The position numbers and the translations under genes are program-made. The notes under the pieces are model-generated. The model was not told where the DNA came from, ran no database searches, and saw only the letters and a list, made by a program, of their open reading frames with translations. DNA of 9,667 bases from NCBI GenBank assembly GCA_005883775.1, contig VBEU01000184.1, positions 1 to 9,667 of the forward strand, written 5' to 3'. Within the stretch, counting starts at the first letter, position 1, and every line of letters starts with the position of its first letter. Positions 1 through 6,123 of the stretch are shown here, piece after piece. The DNA comes from Chloroflexota bacterium. Lineage in GTDB: Bacteria; Chloroflexota; Limnocylindria; P2-11E.

Positions 1-658
1 CGAGGTTGAGGACGAGCCGCACCGAGCTCTTCTGTTCGTCGGCTAGGAGCTGCTGCATGTGGTCGAGGCGATGGAAGAGCTCCTCGCCCGCCGCGAACAC
101 GCTGTCGTCCGGCACCGGAACGCCCATGACCCGCCGCAGGACGGGACCGGCGATCTGCATCGCGCGCCGCTGGATCGGAAAGATGCGCTCGAGCCACCAT
201 CGTCCGGCCTCGGGCAGCGACAGCAGGCGCACCGTCTCGCCGGTCGGGGCGGCGTCGACCACGATGACGTCGTACTCGCCGCTGTCGTGGTGCTCGGCGA
301 TCCAGAGAAGGCTCGAGAGCTCATCCATCCCCGGAAGAACGGTGAGCTCCTCGGCGAGGACGTCGTCGAGGCCGCGCCACTTGAAGACACTCTGCACATA
401 TCGCTGGATCGTTCCCCAGTAGCGGCGGACGTTGTAGTAGACGTCCGATTCCTGACCCCAGAGGTTATCCACAATCCGCGTTGGCTCACCGCCGAGCGGA
501 ACATCAAAGGAGTCGGCGAGCGAGTGAGCGATGTCGGTCGATATCACGAGCGTGCGCTTCCCTCGCTCTGCGGAAAGAAGCGCGGTCGCTGCCGCAACGC
601 TCGTCTTTCCAACGCCGCCCTTCCCGGTGTACACGATGATCCGCGTCGCGTTGGTCAT
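1..658 (-). CDS. ArsA/Get3-family ATPase (partial, 3' end outside window)
   Basis: A P-loop ATPase of the ArsA/Get3 (anion-transporting ATPase) branch of the SIMIBI NTPases. The 219 visible residues show the deviant Walker A GKGGVGKTS at 12-20, a switch I-like segment STDIAHSLADSF at 40-51, and the A-type signature DAAPTGETVRLL at 135-146. Family members usually read STDPAHS; here Pro is replaced by Ile. There is no cysteine in the visible part, so the metalloid-binding cysteines of E. coli ArsA are not seen. That fits the general ArsA/Get3-like ATPases better than a dedicated arsenite pump, and no arsenic-resistance gene lies nearby. The ATG at 658 is chosen because the P-loop follows 11 residues later. 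No Shine-Dalgarno precedes it, but a TATGCT hexamer lies six bases upstream, which suits a leaderless mRNA. The C-terminal part lies beyond the left edge. The family call is firm; the cellular role is unknown. Confidence 0.93.
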   Translation of the reverse strand, partial: MTNATRIIVYTGKGGVGKTSVAAATALLSAERGKRTLVISTDIAHSLADSFDVPLGGEPTRIVDNLWGQESDVYYNVRRYWGTIQRYVQSVFKWRGLDDVLAEELTVLPGMDELSSLLWIAEHHDSGEYDVIVVDAAPTGETVRLLSLPEAGRWWLERIFPIQRRAMQIAGPVLRRVMGVPVPDDSVFAAGEELFHRLDHMQQLLADEQKSSVRLVLNL

Positions 659-708
659 CGACCGAGCATAGGTCTGACCACGGTCGATACCTCATCGACC
701 CGACCGTG
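657..708. repeat. Cluster of TCGACC/GGTCGA inverted repeats, candidate operator
   Basis: Four related half-sites occupy 52 bases between the divergent ATPase and LuxR-type genes: ATCGACCG at 657-664, CGGTCGAT at 681-688, ATCGACC at 694-700 and CGACCGTG at 701-708. They pair in several perfect ways: 657-664 with 681-688 (8 bp), 682-688 with 694-700 (7 bp, 5-base spacer), and 679-686 with 701-708 (8 bp). The first half-site overlaps the ATPase start codon and its predicted transcription start. The arrangement looks like an operator for a dimeric regulator, possibly the adjacent HTH protein. The repeats are seen directly; the binding role is inference. Confidence 0.45.
665..670 (-). promoter_or_regulatory. 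Putative -10 element for a leaderless ArsA-like transcript
   Basis: Read on the minus strand, TATGCT (a TANNNT -10 hexamer) ends six bases before the ATG at 658. This puts the expected transcription start on the A of the start codon. No Shine-Dalgarno lies in that gap, so leaderless translation is the simplest reading. A recognisable -35 box is absent; the appropriately spaced hexamer is only GAGGTA. Inferred from spacing alone. Confidence 0.35.
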
Positions 709-766
709 CGTCATTCGCGCGATACGGTCCATCCGCCGGTGTGGCGGCACCCGCAGGGAGGAAGAC

Positions 767-997
767 GTGTCGCCACTTTCTCAGCGTGAAGCAGAGGTCC
801 TCGAACTCGTCCGCACGGGACACACGACCAAGGACATCGCGGCACAGCTCGGCATCAGCACCAGCACCGTTCTCTGGCATCGCAAGCTCGCACTCGCGCG
901 TCAGACCGCGGCCGCAGCTCCGAAACGCGTCCCCAGCTCGCGCACGACGTCGACGAGTAGATCGACGTCAGCTTCCGTAGGCCCAAGCGCAGATTGA
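767..997 (+). CDS. Short stand-alone LuxR/GerE-type HTH protein, 3' part doubtful
   Basis: A 76-residue protein made almost entirely of a LuxR/GerE-type DNA-binding domain. Residues 4-42 carry the canonical pattern LSQREAEVLELV, then TTKDIAAQLGIS and STVLWHRK (recognition-helix region). No receiver, PAS or autoinducer domain is present. The GTG at 767 is chosen because a strong Shine-Dalgarno, GGGAGGA (756-762), sits four bases upstream and homology begins at once. The second HTH protein at 6124 has the same layout and also begins with Ser-Pro, so the two may be paralogues. From about residue 44 the chain turns into a Ser/Thr/Arg-rich tail that is antisense to the decarboxylase gene, and it lacks the last helix region seen in the 6124 protein. 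The tail may be read-through after a truncation or an indel. It probably regulates transcription; its targets are unknown. Confidence 0.72.
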   Translation: MSPLSQREAEVLELVRTGHTTKDIAAQLGISTSTVLWHRKLALARQTAAAAPKRVPSSRTTSTSRSTSASVGPSAD

Positions 998-2243
998 GGG
1001 CGTCGAGCTCGTCGGCCTTCGCGTCCTTCGGCCGGTACCGAAAGCAAACGATGTTGAGCGGCACGTCCGCGAGCCGCTCGAGGTCGGGCGCTTCGTCAAT
1101 CCTCGTTGCGAGATGCTGCGCGAGATCCAGATGGCGCTCGACCATCTCGCGGTAGCCATCGCGGCCGTATGCGCGAAGCGTCGCCCAGATCGCGATGCCG
1201 CGCGCGCGGCGTGAGGCCTCCGGGCCCATCGCGCCGAACATCGGGTGCTCGCCCGGTTTCGGCAGGTATGCGGCGCCGATCGCGAACGGTCCGGCGAGGA
1301 GCGACGCGTCGCGGACGAACGCGAAGCCCGAGTCGTAAGGCACGTTGAGCCACTTGTGGCCGTCCGCGATGACCGACTGCGCGCGCTCGACGCCCGCGGC
1401 CAGGTGCGCCGCCTTCCCCGTCGCGCGCGCGAAGAGCCCGAACGCGCCGTCGACGTGGAGCCACGCGCCGTAACGCTCGGCGAGATCGGCGAGGGTGTCG
1501 ATCGGATCGAAGTCGCCCGCGTTCACTTCTCCGGCGTTCCCAACGATGATCGCGGGCGCGCCGTCGAGCCCTCGGAGCGCGGCCTCCATCGCAGCGAGGT
1601 CGACGCGACCGATCTCGTCGCGCGTGAAGCGCCGCGCCGTGTCGCGTCCGATGCCCAGCATCGCGAGCGCCTTCGTGGCACTCGGGTGGATATAGCCGCT
1701 CGAAAACACCGGCACGTCGGGCAGGCCCGCGAAGCCACGCGCGTCGAGGTCCACGCCGTGGCGTCTGGACCACCAGCTCCGCGCGGCCGCCAGTGCGGTG
1801 AAGTTCGCCATCGTCGCGCCCGTCGTGAGCACGCCGCCCCACGAGGCCGGCAATCCGAACAGCTCCTTGAGCCAGCTGACTGAGAGCTCCTCGGTGACGG
1901 TGCCGATCGGCGTGGAGTCATAGGCGGCAGCGTTCTGATCCCAGGCGGAGGTGAGCCAGTCCGCGGCGAGCGCGGCCGGGGTGTCGCCGCCGATGACCCA
2001 ATGGAAAAAGCGTGGCCCCGAGGCCCGGAGGGCGCCATCTGATGCGCGAACGAGCTCTTCGATCGCTGCGAGGGCCCCATCTCCGTGCTCGGGGAAGTCG
2101 CGGTTCAGCCCGGCTGCGGCGGCATCGGCACCCGGCCGGCGCACGCGATCGGTGTCGATCTCCGCGAGGTAGCGCTCGGCGGCAGCGGCCGCCCGACGGA
2201 GAGTCTCGCTGACAAGCCGGCGCTCGCGGAGGGGGTCACTCAC
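855..2243 (-). CDS. PLP-dependent group II decarboxylase, frameshifted near the 3' end
   Basis: A fold-type I pyridoxal-phosphate enzyme of the group II (aromatic amino acid/glutamate-type) decarboxylase family. Visible motifs are the phosphate-contact region TTGATMANF (140-148), HVDGAFG at 263-269 with the cofactor-binding Asp265, and DGHKWLN at 294-300 with Lys297 as the Schiff-base lysine. The substrate cannot be read from sequence. The GTG at 2243 is preceded by a TAGGAT hexamer exactly six bases upstream. As sequenced the frame runs to 855, but the last ~41 residues after Gly421 look non-native. Shifting frame by one base at the G/C run near 981-984 gives a helix-like ending (PTEADVDLLVDVV onwards) that stops at 901-903, for a natural length of 447 residues. 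A missing base, real or from assembly, is therefore likely. The gene overlaps the convergent LuxR-type gene. Family call is firm. Confidence 0.9.
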   Translation of the reverse strand: MSDPLRERRLVSETLRRAAAAAERYLAEIDTDRVRRPGADAAAAGLNRDFPEHGDGALAAIEELVRASDGALRASGPRFFHWVIGGDTPAALAADWLTSAWDQNAAAYDSTPIGTVTEELSVSWLKELFGLPASWGGVLTTGATMANFTALAAARSWWSRRHGVDLDARGFAGLPDVPVFSSGYIHPSATKALAMLGIGRDTARRFTRDEIGRVDLAAMEAALRGLDGAPAIIVGNAGEVNAGDFDPIDTLADLAERYGAWLHVDGAFGLFARATGKAAHLAAGVERAQSVIADGHKWLNVPYDSGFAFVRDASLLAGPFAIGAAYLPKPGEHPMFGAMGPEASRRARGIAIWATLRAYGRDGYREMVERHLDLAQHLATRIDEAPDLERLADVPLNIVCFRYRPKDAKADELDALNLRLGLRKLTSIYSSTSCASWGRVSELRPRSDARVRACDARERCWC

Positions 2244-2249
2244 CGAGAA

Positions 2250-2255
2250 ATCCTA
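2250..2255 (-). promoter_or_regulatory. Putative -10 element for a leaderless decarboxylase transcript
   Basis: On the minus strand TAGGAT (TANNNT) lies six bases before the GTG start at 2243, the same spacing as at the ArsA-like gene. The whole divergent gap to the MoaD-like gene is only 33 bases, leaving little room for a 5' leader. The AGGA inside the hexamer could instead serve as a weak Shine-Dalgarno. No -35 box is evident. Confidence 0.3.
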
Positions 2256-2276
2256 GCCCGCGGTACCGTGGAGCGG

Positions 2277-2582
2277 ATGTCGAAAAACGCGCCCTCCGAA
2301 CGTCGTCCCAATGTGCGAATGCTGCTGCACGGCGCCTACCGCGGTTTCGCCGGCGGCGCGCGTGACGTAACGCTCGACGCGGCGACGATCCGGGAGGCGC
2401 TCGAAGGCCTCGTGCGCGCGCACCCCACCCTCGCCGAGCGCCTTCGCGACGAACGGGGCAAACTGCGTCCGCACCTGGCGCTCTTTATCAACCAGGACGA
2501 CGCGCGGCTTCTCGGCTGGGAGGACGCGCCACTCCACGACGGCGACATCGTGCACGTCATTCCGGCGGTCTCGGGCGGCTAA
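2277..2582 (+). CDS. MoaD/ThiS-family beta-grasp protein with C-terminal Gly-Gly
   Basis: A 101-residue ubiquitin-fold protein of the MoaD/ThiS sulfur-carrier family. The C-terminal portion fits the family well: HLALFINQDDARLL, then LHDGDIVHVIPAVSGG, ending exactly in Gly100-Gly101, the site that is adenylated and thiocarboxylated in sulfur carriers. The length is a little above a typical MoaD (~80-90 residues), closer to the longer archaeal-type small modifier proteins. ATG at 2277 is preferred; an in-frame GTG at 2268 would add three residues. GGAG lies just upstream. No E1-like MoeB/ThiF activator and no MoaE or ThiG is in the window, so a role in molybdopterin or thiamin synthesis is not supported here. 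It is the first gene of a tight plus-strand cluster, 18 bases before the beta-propeller gene. Family is clear, function open. Confidence 0.88.
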   Translation: MSKNAPSERRPNVRMLLHGAYRGFAGGARDVTLDAATIREALEGLVRAHPTLAERLRDERGKLRPHLALFINQDDARLLGWEDAPLHDGDIVHVIPAVSGG

Positions 2583-2600
2583 GACAGAGGGAGGACTCGG

Positions 2601-3555
2601 GTGGCAAAGAAGGTCACGCTGCTTGTCGGAACGAAGAAGGGTCTCTACATCCTGCGCGGCGATGCCGGACGAGGGTCGTGGGCCTGCGAAGGTCCCGCTT
2701 TCGCGCCTGCCGAGATCCACCACGCTGCGTACGACGCGCGCGACGGATCGATGTTCGCGGCCGTGAACCAGACATGGGGCGGCTCGCGCATCGAGGTGAG
2801 CCGCGACATGGGCAAGACGTGGAAGACCACGAAGAACCCGGCCTTCCCCGAAGGCACCGACCGTACCTTCTCGAAGACCTGGCACATCGAGCCGGGACAC
2901 TCCAAGACGCCGAACGTGGTCTGGGCCGGCACCGAGCCGGCCGCGCTCTTCAAGAGCGAGGACCGCGGCGAGACCTGGTCGATCGTCAAGAGCCTCGACG
3001 ACCAGCCGTCCCGCGCGAAATGGGTGCCCGGCTTCGGTGGCATGGGCCTTCACTCGATCGCGATCGACGCGAAAGACCCGAAGAAGATGATGGTCGGCAT
3101 CAGCGTCGGAGGTGTGTATCGCACCGAGGACGGCGGCACGACATGGGGAAGAGGTCTACTGGCGCGATCCCGGCCAGACCACATGGCAGTTCAGCACGAC
3201 CGGCCTGCCGTCGAACTTCGGGTTCGCGGCGGCGATGCATCCGCGCGACCGGAGCACGGCGTACTGCATCCCGCTCGACGGTATGAGGCGTACCGCCGCG
3301 CCGTTCGGGATCGGCGTGTACCGCACGACCGACAAGGGGAAGACCTGGGACCGGCTCGACAAGGGTCTGCCGGAGGGCGCCCCACTCGAGTCTGTGCGCG
3401 AGGGGATGCACAACGATCGCCTCGATCCGATGGGTCTCTACTTCGGCACGGCCAATGGCGACGTGTGGGCCAGCAAGACCGAAGGCGAGAGCTGGAGCCG
3501 CATCGCGCAGTACTTGCCGTACGTCACGTCGGTGCACGCCGCCACGATCGAGTAG
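2601..3555 (+). pseudogene. BNR/Asp-box beta-propeller (sialidase-like) protein, interrupted by a frameshifting deletion
   Basis: A sialidase-like or WD40/YVTN-type beta-propeller built from BNR (Asp-box) repeats. Asp boxes are visible at VSRDMGKTW, KSEDRGETW and RTEDGGTTW in the first frame, then RTTDKGKTW and ASKTEGESW in the second. The start GTG at 2601 has a strong Shine-Dalgarno (GGGAGGA, 2589-2595). The first frame holds ~182 residues and is coherent to about 3146. From about 3148 coherent sequence (VYWRDPGQTTW, GLPSNFGFAAAMHP) continues in another frame for ~135 residues to a TAG at 3553-3555. The text jumps from one Asp box to the next with no blade between, so I infer loss of a segment, perhaps 40-60 residues, plus a frame change. 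No signal peptide is seen, so the protein is likely cytosolic; glycosidase activity is not implied. It may be a pseudogene or an assembly fault. Confidence 0.8.
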
Positions 3556-3566
3556 CCAGTAGACCG

Positions 3567-4217
3567 CTGGCCATCCTCTTCGCGTTCGGAGATTCGGTCT
3601 TCGATTGCGGGCACTACAACGAGCGCGGCGTAACACCGCAGGCGCTCCTTGCCCGCAACGATGACCGGCTCTTTCCCGAGTTCCGCGGTCGCGATCTCTG
3701 GAGCCTTCGGGGGAACAAGGCGGTCACGGTCGTCCACACGGCCGTCGACGGCGCGACGTCGGCTGATCTTGAACGACAAATCTCGATCAGATCGGTGCCA
3801 CGTGAGGCCATCGTGATGGTCAGCATCGGGGGGAACGACCTGCTGCAGGCGCTGCCCAGCTTGAGCGACGCCGAGCTCGAGGCATTTCCGCGTCTGGTCC
3901 GCGCGGCGCTCGAGCGGCTCGCTCATGCAAGGCTGTTTGTAGCGAACGTGTACGACCCGAGCTTTGGGGACGACTCCAACAATTTCCTCGACGTCGATCC
4001 GGCGACGGCCCGCCGCGCTCATGGTCGAGTGAATGAGATCCTGGCCCTCGAGACCACGCGGGTCGGAGCCTGCCTCGTCGATCTTCACGCGCACTTCCTG
4101 TCGGGTGAGCCGTCGTGGTTCACGCGACAGGTCGAGCCGAGCCTTACCGGCGCCTCCGAAGTCCGCCGCGTGTTCCTCGACGCGATCGTGCGAACGAACG
4201 CGGCCGCCGATCTGTAG
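3567..4217 (+). CDS. SGNH/GDSL-family hydrolase
   Basis: An SGNH/GDSL esterase-lipase-type hydrolase of about 216 residues. Block I is FGDSVFD with the nucleophile Ser10, block II has Gly62 in DGAT, block III is VSIGGND (85-91) with the oxyanion Asn90, and block V appears as VDLHAHF (171-177), offering Asp172 and His174 or His176. The C-terminal EPSLTGASEVRRVFLDAI is also typical of this cytosolic subgroup. No signal peptide is present. The start is unclear: there is no in-frame ATG, GTG or TTG between the propeller stop at 3555 and the GDS motif. CTG at 3567 gives the expected short N-terminus (M-A-I-L-F-A-F-G-D-S) and is chosen for that reason. Translation may be coupled to the upstream gene. 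It sits 11 bases after the propeller gene and 7 bases before the HIT gene. The substrate is unknown. Confidence 0.85.
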   Translation: MAILFAFGDSVFDCGHYNERGVTPQALLARNDDRLFPEFRGRDLWSLRGNKAVTVVHTAVDGATSADLERQISIRSVPREAIVMVSIGGNDLLQALPSLSDAELEAFPRLVRAALERLAHARLFVANVYDPSFGDDSNNFLDVDPATARRAHGRVNEILALETTRVGACLVDLHAHFLSGEPSWFTRQVEPSLTGASEVRRVFLDAIVRTNAAADL

Positions 4218-4224
4218 GGCCCGC

Positions 4225-4656
4225 GTGCCGGCATCGTGCGTCTTCTGCCAGATCGCTCGTGGCGAGGTGCCATCGCACGTCGTCCACCGCGATGAGGACG
4301 TGATCGCGTTCCTCGATCGCGCGCCTCTGGCGCTCGGTCACGTGCTCGTCATGCCCACAGCGCACGTCGAGACCCTCGATGACCTCCCCGATGCGCTGCT
4401 CGTGCCGGTGTTCGACGCCGTGCGCCGCACCTCGATCGCGGTGCAGAAGGCGCTCGGTGCCGCGGGATCGTTCGTCGCGACGAACACCCGCATCAGCCAG
4501 AGCGTCCCGCACCTTCACATCCACGTCGTGCCACGGAACAAGGGCGACGGACTCTTCTCGACGAGGCTCATCTGGCAGCGCAAGAAATACGAGACGGATT
4601 CGGACATGGCAGACATCGCGACGAAGATCCGCGCCGCGTACGAGTTGGCGCGATAA
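4225..4656 (+). CDS. HIT-family nucleotide hydrolase/transferase (HINT-like)
   Basis: A 143-residue histidine-triad protein. The triad HLHIHVVP at 96-103 gives His96, His98 (nucleophile) and His100. The N-terminal CVFC (Cys5, Cys8) with His47 and His96 forms the zinc site found in many HINT/HIT proteins, and LGHVLVMPTAH (37-47) is the usual nucleotide-binding strand region. TRISQSVPHLHIHV matches the family core closely. Such enzymes cleave AMP from phosphoramidate or dinucleoside substrates; the actual substrate cannot be told from sequence. GTG at 4225 is chosen because CVFC begins four residues later and because it lies 7 bases after the SGNH stop. The Shine-Dalgarno is weak (AGGG). It is the last gene of the plus-strand cluster; a strong hairpin starts at its stop codon. 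Confidence 0.93.
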   Translation: MPASCVFCQIARGEVPSHVVHRDEDVIAFLDRAPLALGHVLVMPTAHVETLDDLPDALLVPVFDAVRRTSIAVQKALGAAGSFVATNTRISQSVPHLHIHVVPRNKGDGLFSTRLIWQRKKYETDSDMADIATKIRAAYELAR

Positions 4657-4679
4657 GGCCCCGGCCGAAGCCGGGGCCT
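4656..4679. terminator. Bidirectional hairpin terminator between convergent genes
   Basis: A perfect 10-bp stem, AGGCCCCGGC pairing with GCCGGGGCCT, closes a CGAA tetraloop. It begins at the last base of the HIT stop codon and ends 24 bases before the end of the convergent secreted-protein gene. Neither strand has a real U-tract after it, so it may act as a U-less terminator or as a 3'-end stabiliser for both transcripts. Confidence 0.7.
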
Positions 4680-4703
4680 CTCGCGGGTGGGGGCGTGGAC
4701 CCA

Positions 4704-5891
4704 TCAGCACTTCCCGTGCATCTGGATGTTGCCGCCTGCAAGCGTGCCCCACGCCGTGGCGGACCCGTCCGTCGTCAGGATCTCGAAGAAGTCGCTGCGT
4801 CCCGGCTCGCCCATGTCGATCACGAGGACCTGGCCGAGCACAGCCCCCAACCCGTCCTTCCAAGTCAGGATCGCGGCACCCTGGAAGGTGTCGGGAGACG
4901 GCGCATCCGGCACATGGAACTTCGCAGAGTCCGGGTCTGTCAGGAGACCGGCGCGAGTGTCGTAGACCTTCGCCATCGGGTCCTTGACGTGTAGCTTCGT
5001 CGGACCGTAGAGGACATGGCCCCACGCGGTCAGGTTTCTTCCGGCAACGGCGAAGTGGGCCTTGCCGCCATTCCAGTCGATGAACCCACCGCCGGTCACG
5101 AACGCGTTCGGGCCAGCACAGCTGTTCGTGGCGCACGTGATGTCCGCGTGTGCCTGCGCGACATAGAGGTTGATCCCGAGCGCTGGTACGACCACGTGGA
5201 GGGCGGTCACGGTGATGTCGCTGCCCGCCCGCCCCGGGCTCGCTCCCTCGTTCAGGACGATGTAACCGCCGCCAGGCACCGGGATCTGCTCGCTCTGCGT
5301 GCCTGCGGGAGCCTCAACCGTCTGGGACACGCCGAGAGTTGTGTCGTTGATCGTCACTGTGGTCGACTCGCCACCACTGACAGAAGGCACGCCGTTCGTG
5401 CACTTCGCCTCGGCCGTGGTGCGGAGAGCGGTGGCGCTGATCGTTGCGCCAGGAACGTTGAGCTCGAATTTCGCAACGTACGCCTCCGCGCTGCTCTTGT
5501 TCCCGTGCGAGACCACGCTCGCGTGGAGGACGTCGAGGACGAGAAGACCGCCGGTCAGATCAGGCGCCGTGACCGCGCAGTTCGCGGGCGTGGCGGCGGC
5601 CGGGTAGCAGAGCACCGACGCCTCGTCATTGATCTCGGTCGCCCCGCTGAAGCTCTGCGTTGCCGCCAGACAGATCGTGCTGCTCTGGGCGGCGCTGTCT
5701 TTGCAGTCGACGCTGACGAGTGGTCCGAGACCAAGCAGGCTTCCCTTGAGAGCGGTGGCCTGACCGCTGAAGGTCGTCGGCGTCGCCGCGGTGCTCGTCG
5801 ACGCGGGGGGCAGCCAGAGGGCGGCGGTGAGAAGCAGGGTCACGCTGATTAGCACGCCGGATCGGCACCGGCGGATGTTTTGCCAGTTCAC
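4704..5891 (-). CDS. Secreted choice-of-anchor-P-like protein
   Basis: A predicted secreted protein of 395 residues. GTG at 5891 is chosen because a perfect AAGGAGG (5900-5906) lies eight bases upstream. The N-terminus has a basic stretch (RRCR, 7-10), a hydrophobic core (about 13-27) and a small-residue region ending near Ala35-Ala36, a good Sec signal peptide with cleavage about there. The mature N-terminal domain (about 40-255) begins FSGQATALKGSLLGLGP and ends ALHVVVPALGINLYVAQAHA, resembling choice-of-anchor P domains as I remember them. The C-terminal part (about 265-395) starts AFVTGGGFI and resembles the domain that often follows. Several cysteines outside the signal peptide suggest disulfides. 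The chain ends at GNIQMHGKC with no LPXTG, PEP-CTERM or membrane anchor, so release or non-covalent surface attachment is likely. The function is unknown. The gene stands alone and converges on the HIT gene. Confidence 0.75.
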   Translation of the reverse strand: MNWQNIRRCRSGVLISVTLLLTAALWLPPASTSTAATPTTFSGQATALKGSLLGLGPLVSVDCKDSAAQSSTICLAATQSFSGATEINDEASVLCYPAAATPANCAVTAPDLTGGLLVLDVLHASVVSHGNKSSAEAYVAKFELNVPGATISATALRTTAEAKCTNGVPSVSGGESTTVTINDTTLGVSQTVEAPAGTQSEQIPVPGGGYIVLNEGASPGRAGSDITVTALHVVVPALGINLYVAQAHADITCATNSCAGPNAFVTGGGFIDWNGGKAHFAVAGRNLTAWGHVLYGPTKLHVKDPMAKVYDTRAGLLTDPDSAKFHVPDAPSPDTFQGAAILTWKDGLGAVLGQVLVIDMGEPGRSDFFEILTTDGSATAWGTLAGGNIQMHGKC

Positions 5892-5932
5892 TGTTCTTGC
5901 CTCCTTATTTCGCGCAACCCCTCGTCCCACCG

Positions 5933-5983
5933 CTACGGGCACGACGACACGGAGACCGCGTATCGATGACCTCCTTGCTGCAT
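5933..5983 (-). CDS. Possible 16-residue leader ORF upstream of the secreted-protein gene
   Basis: On the minus strand an ATG at 5983 follows a GGAGGGAGG purine run at good spacing and opens a 16-residue frame, MQQGGHRYAVSVSSCP, that stops at 5933. It ends 41 bases before the GTG of the secreted-protein gene and has a second GGAGG inside it. It could be a regulatory leader peptide or a chance frame; nothing in the peptide identifies it (no run of one amino acid typical of attenuation). Confidence 0.25.
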   Translation of the reverse strand: MQQGGHRYAVSVSSCP

Positions 5984-6079
5984 GTGCCTCCCTCCGACTT
6001 TTTCGCCAAGTACGTTTTTCTGTCCGAGGTCAGCGCAATGGATGCCCGTAAAAGACACGCACAGCCCGGAACCGGCAGA

Positions 6080-6104
6080 ACCGGAAGCCGTTAGTCCTTC
6101 CGGT
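6080..6104. repeat. Perfect 8-bp inverted repeat before the second LuxR-type gene
   Basis: ACCGGAAG at 6080-6087 is the exact reverse complement of CTTCCGGT at 6097-6104, with a 9-base spacer. It lies nine bases before the Shine-Dalgarno of the gene at 6124. It could be an operator for an autoregulated HTH dimer or an mRNA hairpin near the ribosome site. The sequence differs from the TCGACC cluster before the other HTH gene. Confidence 0.4.
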
Positions 6105-6123
6105 GTCGGCACAGGAGAAGACC

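Noticed and set aside
733..747. CCGCC/GGCGG 5-bp hairpin before the first LuxR-type ribosome site
   Set aside because: Short GC stems arise often at this GC content; not distinctive.
59..766. Long plus-strand open frame leading into the first LuxR-type gene
   Set aside because: It is antisense to the clearly real ArsA/Get3-like ATPase; only the part after the ribosome site at 756-762 resembles a protein family.
2253..3053. Minus-strand open frame of 266 codons
   Set aside because: Arg/Ala/Val/Gly-rich translation with no family features, antisense to the MoaD-like and propeller genes.
2601..4217. A single 538-residue open frame covering propeller and SGNH regions
   Set aside because: Its middle part (about 3150-3560) is the wrong frame of real propeller sequence; the coherent protein lies in another frame with Asp boxes, so this is not a genuine fusion.
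5016..5852. Plus-strand open frame of 278 codons
   Set aside because: Antisense shadow of the secreted-protein gene, Arg-rich with no motif.
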